37,707 bases of DNA, from positions 1-37,707 of IMG/VR virus record IMGVR_UViG_3300008110_000161, one strand, 5' to 3'. The stretch is from a virus. A model generated the notes under the pieces. That model saw only the letters and a list, made by a program, of their open reading frames with translations, was not told where the DNA came from and did not search any database. Position numbers and translations under genes: made by a program. Position 1 is the stretch's first letter; each line of letters starts with the position of its first letter. Shown piece after piece: positions 30,966 through 36,647 of this stretch.

Positions 30966-32615
30966 ATGGCAAGAAAGTCTTTTAGGCTTAGGCGTGTTTC
31001 TGGAGTCGGTGACGCCGTAGGGGTCGGTTCATTTGTACGAGGTCTTCCTAGTACACAGCGCCTTCTTGGTGTATCAGCCGCTGATCAAGACGCCGCACTT
31101 CGGTCAACTGGAATTATTACGGTATCTGAAACCGCAGACGCTTCTGTATTTTCAGCAATACCAATTGAATACAACGCTGTAGAACTAGCGTGGCTTCTCA
31201 CAGACCCATTTGTAGCGGTAGAAGATATTGCAGAAGGTGATTCTGGGCTAGTAGGAGTTGCTATTGTATATTCAACCACTGGATATCCAGAAACAGTGGC
31301 TGACGGTAAACTATTGGTTAGCAGTAACGTCCTTAGTTATGTACACCAAGAACAAATTCCTATTATTACAGATACAGGTACTGTAATTAAAGCAGAACCA
31401 GAGTCTGGTAAATGGGCTTATTACACATTGTTTGGACAGTACAATACAGATGGTGTTGATGGCTCATATTTCTATGAGCGCCTCGCTTCTCTAGAGGTAC
31501 TGCTTCCTCTTGACTACGGCTCACGTAGCGCATTGTGGAAACGAGTACCTCAGTACTACCGAGAAATGGATTCCGCTGGTTCATTATTAGACCCCAACGA
31601 ACTTAACCGTGGACAACTTGAACGTTTTATTGATGTCTTTGGTTTTGAAATAGATAGAACAAGAACTCTGATTGATTCGTTAATGGTTCAGTATGACCCA
31701 CTACTTGCAGAGGCTGATGCAGTAGAAGAGTTAGCCATGATGATGGGTCTTGAGTTAAATGTTAAAGATATTGGAGTGTCTCGCACCCGTGCGCTTCTTC
31801 ATGACATTGGCTATATCCGACGACAAAAAGGTACAGAAAACGCCACAGTGGCATACTTAACAGCCGTAAGTGGTGGCGACGTATCTGTGTTTACTGGAGC
31901 AAGCGCTCCGTACTATACGTTTGCGGTTCATTCTCAAAAAGCAAACTTAGTTGCTAATCCACAATTTGTGGGGTCTTCTTCATGGTCGGTTGCTTCAGAG
32001 TATTCAGTAACAACTACTAGTGCGTCTAGCGGAATCACAATTACTGCTGGCGCTACAGCAACAAAGGTAGCCGTACGTTCAACTGTGGCTGTACCAGTTT
32101 CTTCAGAACATACATATTATATGTCTGGTGAATTCAGTGGTGCGTCTGCTCCCGTTGTTTACGGCAGTCTGTGGCACACCGCTAATAACTGGACTGCATG
32201 GGGTTCAGCAACTACTCAAGTTGATGAGATCCCTGCTGGTATTACTGGTAGGCGTATCTACGAAATGGATACCGCAGGGTCCAGTGCTTCCTTATATCCA
32301 GTATTAGTTTTGTATCTAGGGGCTAACCAATCAATTACTCTTAAAAAATGGATGGTAGAGCCAAACAGTTATGGAGACTTCTTTGATGGAGACTCAGTAT
32401 TTGGCGGTTACCTATACCAAGGGTTCTCGCCCGACTTTAAATGGACAGGGACAGCCTATGCCTCGTATTCCATCTACACGGCTAACAGGCGCAAGACCCA
32501 AGACTCTATTGAACGCTTGCTTCCAAAGATCCTTCCAGTTACACTTTTAGGCACTGACAGTGGTCAGCCTAAGTACGAAGTGTTATTTGATTGGATTCCT
32601 GGAAGAACATTATGA
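30966..32615 (+). CDS. Tail protein I-like baseplate protein with an inserted beta domain
   Basis: A 549-residue protein. The middle (about 185-295) has YREMDSAGSLLDPNELNRGQ, LERFIDVFGFEIDRTRTLID, AVEELAMMMGLELNVKDIGV and LLHDIGYIRRQKGTENATVA, the layout of P2 gpI-like tail proteins. Residues 315-475 form a carbohydrate-binding-like beta-sandwich (NPQFVGSSSWSVASEYSVTT, EHTYYMSGEF, VLYLGANQSITLKKWMVEPN). The end (KTQDSIERLLPKILPVTLLG) returns to the gpI pattern. It links wedge and fibre and may itself touch the cell. It follows the J-like gene by 2 nt, and its stop overlaps the next start. Confidence 0.8.
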   Translation: MARKSFRLRRVSGVGDAVGVGSFVRGLPSTQRLLGVSAADQDAALRSTGIITVSETADASVFSAIPIEYNAVELAWLLTDPFVAVEDIAEGDSGLVGVAIVYSTTGYPETVADGKLLVSSNVLSYVHQEQIPIITDTGTVIKAEPESGKWAYYTLFGQYNTDGVDGSYFYERLASLEVLLPLDYGSRSALWKRVPQYYREMDSAGSLLDPNELNRGQLERFIDVFGFEIDRTRTLIDSLMVQYDPLLAEADAVEELAMMMGLELNVKDIGVSRTRALLHDIGYIRRQKGTENATVAYLTAVSGGDVSVFTGASAPYYTFAVHSQKANLVANPQFVGSSSWSVASEYSVTTTSASSGITITAGATATKVAVRSTVAVPVSSEHTYYMSGEFSGASAPVVYGSLWHTANNWTAWGSATTQVDEIPAGITGRRIYEMDTAGSSASLYPVLVLYLGANQSITLKKWMVEPNSYGDFFDGDSVFGGYLYQGFSPDFKWTGTAYASYSIYTANRRKTQDSIERLLPKILPVTLLGTDSGQPKYEVLFDWIPGRTL

Positions 32616-32878
32616 CCTATATCGTTGCAGGGTTAGCAGTATACAAATTAATTCAATTGGCTGATGCTCTCTCACCAAGAGAAGCCATGCCATGGGTCAA
32701 GATCTTATTGACAGTATTGGTTTCTGTAGGCGTGGCTTTTGCTATAGATCTAGGCGGAAATCCAATGGAGAACGTTGTTGCTGGCTTCAGCATCGCTACA
32801 CTGGCGGGAGCCACACACTCTTTGCTACGGTTACTAACCTTAACAGGGGATATGGCACACAAAAAATCACTTAAATAA
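32612..32878 (+). CDS. Small membrane protein with three helices (holin candidate)
   Basis: An 88-residue protein from ATG 32612, overlapping the previous stop as ATGA with GGAAG upstream; the frame is open to 32591, but that part lies within the tail gene. Hydrophobic helices at about 2-19 (TYIVAGLAVYKLIQLADA), 28-46 (WVKILLTVLVSVGVAFAID) and 52-76 (ENVVAGFSIATLAGATHSLL), and a basic C-terminus (HKKSLK). Three helices and this length suit a class I holin. There are two further membrane proteins (7562, 9983); which one is the holin cannot be told from sequence. Confidence 0.65.
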   Translation: MTYIVAGLAVYKLIQLADALSPREAMPWVKILLTVLVSVGVAFAIDLGGNPMENVVAGFSIATLAGATHSLLRLLTLTGDMAHKKSLK

Positions 32879-32892
32879 AAGGATCAAAAACG

Positions 32893-33714
32893 ATGCTCAA
32901 GAAGTATGGAATTCTCGGTAGTGGAATAACAAGTAAGAATGTAATTGAAGATGCCCTCAATGAACTAGGTGTGGACAATGACTTCATTGTTACCTGTGGT
33001 GCTAAGCCATCTGAATCAGAGGCACGAGTAATCAACTGGTTGATTGACATGGAAGTCAATTACGAAATCATTCATGCAGGTAAGGCTCCAACAAAGTTTA
33101 TTGAGAGTGCCTCGGTTGAACAATTAGAGGTAAACCCAGCACGGGAAATGATTCGCCAACTTGCTAAGAAAAAAGGAACTCTTTTACTTCTTTGGGATGA
33201 CACAGTAGTACCTGAGATGGAAGAAATCTGTTTTGATGCGGCTGATGCTGGTGTCACTATCCTTGACTTGACTAATGGTCTTGTACCAATTGTTGTGGAC
33301 ATCACTCCTGAAGAAAAGACAGCACCAGTTCAAACTGAAGAAGTTGAGATTGAAGCCTTTACTCGTGATGAGATGCTGTCAATGTCCATTGGTGTTCTTC
33401 GCCGTACGGCAAAGTCCCAAGGAATCCAGGTAGGTACATCTATGACTAAAGAACAGATTGTTGATGCAATCCTTAATGATGTACCGATGCCAGACCCAAT
33501 CATTGAAGACACTGAAGTAGAGGAAGTAGATATCCTCCCACCAATTGATTTAGGTACATTCCACGTTGTAAGTAGTGCTCAGAACGACCGAGCAATCACT
33601 AGTTCTTACAACACCTGCATGCTTACGGCAACATTCCCTAGTGGAGTGATTATGAGCCGTCCTGCAAATGTGGAAGAAGTCAAACAGTTGTTTGGCTTTG
33701 GTTCAACTGTTTAG
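32893..33714 (+). CDS. Rossmann/SLOG-like protein with Rho-N/SAP-like segment
   Basis: A 273-residue acidic protein. Residues 1-140 look Rossmann/SLOG-like: YGILGSGITSKNVIEDALNE, FIVTCGAKPSESEARVINWL, VNYEIIHAG, KKGTLLLLWDDTVVPEMEEI, AGVTILDLTNGLVPIV. Residues about 158-196 (RDEMLSMSIGVLRRTAKSQG, MTKEQIVDAILND) match the helix-extended loop-helix of Rho-N/SAP-type nucleic-acid-binding modules. The last 60 residues are beta-like (LGTFHVVSSAQNDRAITSSY). It may bind a nucleotide ligand and DNA. It has AAGGATC upstream and ends 1 nt before the convergent minus-strand gene. Confidence 0.6.
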   Translation: MLKKYGILGSGITSKNVIEDALNELGVDNDFIVTCGAKPSESEARVINWLIDMEVNYEIIHAGKAPTKFIESASVEQLEVNPAREMIRQLAKKKGTLLLLWDDTVVPEMEEICFDAADAGVTILDLTNGLVPIVVDITPEEKTAPVQTEEVEIEAFTRDEMLSMSIGVLRRTAKSQGIQVGTSMTKEQIVDAILNDVPMPDPIIEDTEVEEVDILPPIDLGTFHVVSSAQNDRAITSSYNTCMLTATFPSGVIMSRPANVEEVKQLFGFGSTV

Positions 33715-33984
33715 TTACCACTTAACCTTGTCAGCCCAATAAGCGGCAGACATTTTGCCTTTAGAGATGTTCTTAGCGTGACGTGCTTTAAATGAAGCGT
33801 TACGTGCAGAACCATCAGGTGAACCTTTAACGCCCTGTTGACCAAAGCGAATCGTCTTAACTTGATCGCCTTCTTTAGCAACAACAACATGTGACTTGGT
33901 TGGATGGTCAGGTGTTGCTTTAGGTTTGTTAAAACCAGAGACACCTGCACGGGCAAGTCGTGGGTCTTTCTTACTATCAGCCAT
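33715..33984 (-). CDS. Small basic conserved phage protein
   Basis: An 89-residue Lys/Arg-rich protein, MADSKKDPRLARAGVSGFNK at the start. Residues 33-89 carry HVVVAKEGDQVKTIRFGQQG, then ARNASFKARHAKN and AAYWADKVKW. 'K-x-IRFG ... ARxxFxARH ... YW' recurs in small proteins of many tailed phages of unknown role. It is the last of three coupled minus-strand genes (the TAA of the 54-residue gene overlaps its ATG at 33984). It converges on the plus-strand gene ending at 33714, with no visible terminator between them. Confidence 0.7.
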   Translation of the reverse strand: MADSKKDPRLARAGVSGFNKPKATPDHPTKSHVVVAKEGDQVKTIRFGQQGVKGSPDGSARNASFKARHAKNISKGKMSAAYWADKVKW

Positions 33985-34148
33985 TACTTTTTACCTTTCT
34001 TGGAAACAGCCATGTTGTCAACAAGGTTTGGATATGGTCGCCCTGCTTTTTCAGCACGAGCCTTTGCCTCTGACTTTTGTGCAGGAGTCAACTTCTCTGA
34101 CTTCTTTTTTGGATTGGGTTTATCCCATACTTCTTTTTTAGATGCCAT
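33984..34148 (-). CDS. Very small Lys-rich protein with GRPYPN motif
   Basis: A 54-residue protein, MASKKEVWDKPNPKKKSEKL at the start, then TPAQKSEAKARAEKAGRPYP and NLVDNMAVSKKGKK. 'LTPxQxxxAKxRAxxAGRPYPNxVDN' is a recurring motif in small phage proteins of unknown function. It is coupled at both ends: its ATG overlaps the stop of the 34148-34372 gene and its stop overlaps the next ATG (TAATG twice), which supports the gene despite its size. Confidence 0.75.
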   Translation of the reverse strand: MASKKEVWDKPNPKKKSEKLTPAQKSEAKARAEKAGRPYPNLVDNMAVSKKGKK

Positions 34149-34372
34149 TACTTTTCTTTCTTATGAGGATGCTTTGCGTGCCAGCCTTTAGTGGCTTTAA
34201 CACCTTCTTTAACCGTCTTGGCTCCAGCCACTTTAGTTAAATTAATCTTGTCGTTTTTACCTTTGGTGATACCAAGGTGATCAGCAATTATTTCCTCATT
34301 TTTTTTATATATGCGGTGAGGGGCACCGCCTGCCTTAATCGTTGCTGGTGCTTCTTTTTTCTTTGATGCCAT
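34148..34372 (-). CDS. Small Lys-rich protein, first gene of the minus-strand block
   Basis: A 74-residue very basic protein, MASKKKEAPATIKAGGAPHR at the start and GWHAKHPHKKEK at the end. The middle (YKKNEEIIADHLGITKGKND) is a helix. Its MASKKKE start resembles the next gene's MASKKE, possibly from duplication. It has no Shine-Dalgarno; TAAACT lies exactly 6 nt before its ATG on the minus strand, as for the 17134 gene. The charge suggests nucleic-acid binding, but no domain is seen. Confidence 0.65.
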   Translation of the reverse strand: MASKKKEAPATIKAGGAPHRIYKKNEEIIADHLGITKGKNDKINLTKVAGAKTVKEGVKATKGWHAKHPHKKEK

Positions 34373-34378
34373 AAAACT

Positions 34379-34384
34379 AGTTTA
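34379..34384 (-). promoter_or_regulatory. Candidate leaderless promoter -10 (TAAACT) of the minus-strand genes
   Basis: Read on the minus strand: TAAACT at 34384-34379, then AGTTTT, then ATG at 34372. It has the same hexamer and 6-nt distance as the 17122-17127 site, and no ribosome site lies between. It would transcribe all three coupled minus-strand genes. Confidence 0.55.
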
Positions 34385-34387
34385 GCG

Positions 34388-34475
34388 GTTGGGAGGAGAG
34401 CCATAAACACGGGCAGGGGAGAAAGGAGGTAAAGCCCCTGCTCTGTCGTCCTGAGGAGGTCGCTCTCCTCCCAAC
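34388..34475. other. 14-bp perfect inverted repeat enclosing a second hairpin
   Basis: GTTGGGAGGAGAGC (34388-34401) pairs perfectly with GCTCTCCTCCCAAC (34462-34475). Inside, GGGCAGGGG (34411-34419) pairs with CCCCTGCTC (34435-34443, one G-U), with AAAGGAGGTAAAG in its loop. AGGAGG-like words occur three times. No supported gene lies in 34373-34572. It could be a structured RNA or a transcription barrier between divergent genes. Confidence 0.6.
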
Positions 34476-34485
34476 ACTCTTATTA

Positions 34486-34514
34486 CTTTAACACCCGATC
34501 AGGAAGTGTTAAAG
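34486..34514. promoter_or_regulatory. Operator-like 9-bp inverted repeat upstream of the replication genes
   Basis: CTTTAACAC (34486-34494) and GTGTTAAAG (34506-34514) with an 11-nt spacer; centre-to-centre about 20 bp, two helical turns, suiting a dimeric repressor. A TAACAT (34529-34534) downstream may be a -10, which would place this site over the -35. ACACTCT (34474-34480) and AGAGTGT (34523-34529) form an outer 7-bp pair around it. Confidence 0.5.
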
Positions 34515-34572
34515 CAACGCCGAGAGTGTAACATGGGCGCCCCGAGAAATGACAACCTGAGGAGCACAAGAA

Positions 34573-35058
34573 ATGGCAAAGAACAACCGACTGAGTGGCC
34601 CCTTCCTACCAGTCCCGAGATGGGTGTTGCCCTACATCGCAACTGACTATGTATCCCATGCAGTACTAAACCACTTCCTTCAGTACCTCCACCCTGATAC
34701 TCAGGAACTGACAACGTCCTACCAGCACATTGCCGATCAGATGGGCTGTGACCGCCGTACCGTAATGCGCTCTATTAAGCGACTTGAGGAGATTGGTTTA
34801 ATCGTTAAACAGCACCGTGTTACTAGGTCAAATAAGAACCTGACGAATAGTTACTATGTCAATTTTAACAACCCACTAGTGTCACACGAGTCACCCCTAG
34901 TGGTGACACTGGAGACACTAGGTAGTGTCACGGGAGACACTACTAGTGGTGTCTGTGGTGACACCCAATCAAGAGTAACTAACAAGAGTAAAAAAATCAA
35001 TAAGAAGGAAATTTCAACAAAAGTAGATCAGAGGTTGATGGATGAAGAAACAATTTGA
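34573..35058 (+). CDS. Winged-helix replication initiator candidate
   Basis: A 161-residue protein. Residues 15-97 form a winged helix: VPRWVLPYIATDYVSHAVLN, ELTTSYQHIADQMGCDRRTV (HTH), MRSIKRLEEIGLIVKQHRVT, and the wing strand SYYVNF. This resembles phage initiators and replisome-organiser proteins with an N-terminal HTH. Residues 100-137 are a Ser/Thr/Val/Gly linker encoded by an unusual repeat cluster (34876-34965); the last 25 residues are Lys-rich and polar. The arrangement, with DNA-binding domain, repeats in the linker codons, and downstream loader and helicase genes, parallels lambda O. It has a good ribosome site (TGAGGAGCACAAGAA). Confidence 0.7.
   Translation: MAKNNRLSGPFLPVPRWVLPYIATDYVSHAVLNHFLQYLHPDTQELTTSYQHIADQMGCDRRTVMRSIKRLEEIGLIVKQHRVTRSNKNLTNSYYVNFNNPLVSHESPLVVTLETLGSVTGDTTSGVCGDTQSRVTNKSKKINKKEISTKVDQRLMDEETI
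34876..34965. repeat. Iteron-like cluster of GTGTCAC/GTGACAC words (candidate origin)
   Basis: GTGTCAC or close variants occur on alternating strands at 34879 (+), 34903 (-), 34912 (-, GAGACAC), 34925 (+), 34934 (-, GAGACAC), 34949 (+, GTGTCTG) and 34958 (-). CTAGTG or CACTAG occurs at 34876, 34897, 34916 and 34943. Several pairs form inverted repeats, for example GTAGTGTC/GACACTAC (34922-34929 and 34936-34943). The cluster lies inside the initiator gene, in its linker region. Confidence 0.6.
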
Positions 35059-35443
35059 CGACTGGGGAACTGGTTTAGGTGAAGACCCCGATAGAAAAGA
35101 ACCAGCCCCAAAACAGATGCGCCAAGATTCCCGAGGCTCTCTAGTTCACTTCTTCCGTGACAGTCTGCCAACCGAGAACCTGATGAGAATCACCGCCCCT
35201 GTAAATGGTCCCGCCATGATGAAAGGGTTTAAGAAACTTACGGATAGAGGCTTTACAAACGAACAGATTCGTGAGATGATTTTGGACTTCGTAAAGGAGA
35301 TCACACGCCGACCATTGCCAGTAGAGGTGGCACCATGGAGAGCGTTCCTTGCGAATTTAGATAAGTACGCAAAACAGCAAAGGACGATTAAAGATGTTGA
35401 ACCAACAACAACCTCCATTGACCCCCGTCTCATCGGAGACTAA
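35042..35443 (+). CDS. Replication-module hypothetical protein
   Basis: A 133-residue soluble protein. The N-terminal 30 residues are charged (FDDWGTGLGEDPDRKEPAPK); then a helical domain: SRGSLVHFFRDSLPTENLMR, PAMMKGFKKLTDRGFTNEQI and MILDFVKEITRRPLPVEVAP with WRAFLANLDKYAKQ. 'TdrGfTneqIr.MI..F' is a pattern seen in small phage proteins next to initiators and helicase loaders. A role in helicase loading is plausible by context only. It overlaps the initiator gene by 17 nt; its own 3' end overlaps the next small gene. Confidence 0.6.
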   Translation: MKKQFDDWGTGLGEDPDRKEPAPKQMRQDSRGSLVHFFRDSLPTENLMRITAPVNGPAMMKGFKKLTDRGFTNEQIREMILDFVKEITRRPLPVEVAPWRAFLANLDKYAKQQRTIKDVEPTTTSIDPRLIGD

Positions 35444-35567
35444 AAAACTATTAGCAGTTCGTTGCCTTGGTTGCGGTGTTCTTTTTATGCGCCCAGAAGA
35501 TTATGCAATGCATTTCTCAAGTATCGGCTGTAACATGCAAACCCCCGTATCTAAGAAACGAGCCTAA
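35394..35567 (+). CDS. C2HC zinc-finger-like miniprotein
   Basis: A 57-residue protein, MLNQQQPPLTPVSSETKKLL at the start. Residues 24-46 read RCLGCGVLFMRPEDYAMHFS then SIGC: Cys24 and Cys27, then His41 and Cys47, a C-x2-C ... H ... C layout of a single zinc finger with a 'ped-y-x-x-H' helix. It overlaps the preceding gene by 50 nt in another frame, has AGGA 9 nt upstream of ATG 35394, and ends 7 nt before the ATPase gene. It may act in the replication complex; function is unknown. Confidence 0.65.
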   Translation: MLNQQQPPLTPVSSETKKLLAVRCLGCGVLFMRPEDYAMHFSSIGCNMQTPVSKKRA

Positions 35568-35574
35568 GTAAACC

Positions 35575-36207
35575 ATGACTGAATGGAAGAGTAACAAGTA
35601 CTGGCGTAACCGTCCAATAGAAGAACGAGTGCGTAACCTTCGTGTTCCACCTCGCTATAAGAACTGCACGTTTGAAAACTATGACGAAGAACAAGGTTCC
35701 CCAACGTTCCAAAGCGCTGTAGAGAAGTGGTCAACAAATGTTGATAAGCGCATGGAAGACGGTATGGGTTTGTACATCTACGGTAAGACAGGTCTTGGTA
35801 AAACTCACATGGCAGTCGCCGCCCTTAACAAGATCATCTCAACAAAGCAATTGAGTGGGCTGTTCTTGTCCTATGACATCTTCACCGAAATGGTGCATGA
35901 CTCCCGAAACAATGACGGTGAGTTGCCTGAAATGTACGGCGATCCAAACTTGCTCAAGTACATGCGCCGTGTGTATGACATCGTTGTGATTGACAACTTG
36001 AATGCAGACCGCTTAACTGAGTACATGGCAAAGACTGTGTCAAACATGATTGAGTCTCGCTACGAAATGCAGTTGCCAACAATCTTTACAACAGAGATTA
36101 TCCCTGACAAACTTTCAGCGATCTACAGTCCACGAGTTCACTCCATCATCAAGCAGTCATGCTTCATGGTTGGTGTAACTGGTGAAGACTACAGAACGAG
36201 GGACTAA
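35575..36207 (+). CDS. DnaC/IstB-like AAA+ ATPase (helicase loader)
   Basis: A 210-residue protein. The N-terminus (NLRVPPRYKNCTFENYD) is the usual lead-in of DnaC-like loaders. Walker A is GKTGLGKTH (70-78) and Walker B IVVIDNL (136-142), where Asn follows the Asp in place of the usual second acidic residue. A sensor-1-like TIFTTEI follows (about 169-175). It should bind ssDNA and deliver the hexameric helicase encoded at 36647. The gene order initiator, loader, helicase matches phage replication modules. The truncated-looking C-terminus (YRTRD) still fits the family length. Confidence 0.85.
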   Translation: MTEWKSNKYWRNRPIEERVRNLRVPPRYKNCTFENYDEEQGSPTFQSAVEKWSTNVDKRMEDGMGLYIYGKTGLGKTHMAVAALNKIISTKQLSGLFLSYDIFTEMVHDSRNNDGELPEMYGDPNLLKYMRRVYDIVVIDNLNADRLTEYMAKTVSNMIESRYEMQLPTIFTTEIIPDKLSAIYSPRVHSIIKQSCFMVGVTGEDYRTRD

Positions 36208-36647
36208 TGCTTGGTAACGACATTCAGTCTTATGACTACATCGGATTCGGTGTTGTCTTTGAAGACCTACTCGCTACACCACCTGTAAAATTAAAAGCAC
36301 TAGGTGCATCGTTGTATCAGGCACGTAACAATTGGAACCGTGTTATTGAACAATGGAAGCCAAACGACATGCCATTAAAAGCGCTGTATGACACAACTAA
36401 TCGGTTGGGCATTGGAGCAGAAGTATTTACTTTCTTACATCCTGATGCTGTGCCTGCAATTGAACAATTCTTATTTCGCAAAGATATTTCTGTTCCTGTT
36501 CTTTACTACAAAGCGGTAGAAGATTTGGAATATGACTTGCGTTTCAAGCGAGCAATCCGTACAATCTTCGTCCCGCACAAAGAACAAGCCTCAGTGCTTG
36601 GGATGCGTGCAACAGTCACACCTCCTACTAGCGCTTGGGTTCTCTAA
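36207..36647 (+). CDS. Hypothetical protein between loader and helicase
   Basis: A 146-residue soluble protein of mixed helix and strand. It contains LKALGASLYQARNNWNRVIE, DTTNRLGIGAEVFTFLHPDA, VPVLYYKAVEDLEYDLRFKR and AIRTIFVPHKEQASVLGMRA. The last part, 'IRTIFVPHKEQAxVLGMRATV', reads like the end of a HAD-like or nuclease-like phage protein but lacks a clear catalytic motif, so no function is given. It is coupled on both sides (TAATG at 36207 and at 36647). Confidence 0.6.
   Translation: MLGNDIQSYDYIGFGVVFEDLLATPPVKLKALGASLYQARNNWNRVIEQWKPNDMPLKALYDTTNRLGIGAEVFTFLHPDAVPAIEQFLFRKDISVPVLYYKAVEDLEYDLRFKRAIRTIFVPHKEQASVLGMRATVTPPTSAWVL

Noticed and set aside
33896-34191. Two plus-strand frames opposite the minus-strand block
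   Set aside because: The minus-strand genes have TAATG coupling at both junctions and recognisable motifs (ARxxFxARH, GRPYPN). The plus-strand frames have neither, and no ribosome site.
34533-34649. Short frame starting ATGGGCGCC just before the initiator gene
   Set aside because: It lacks a ribosome site and mostly overlaps the initiator gene in another frame. It is probably chance.
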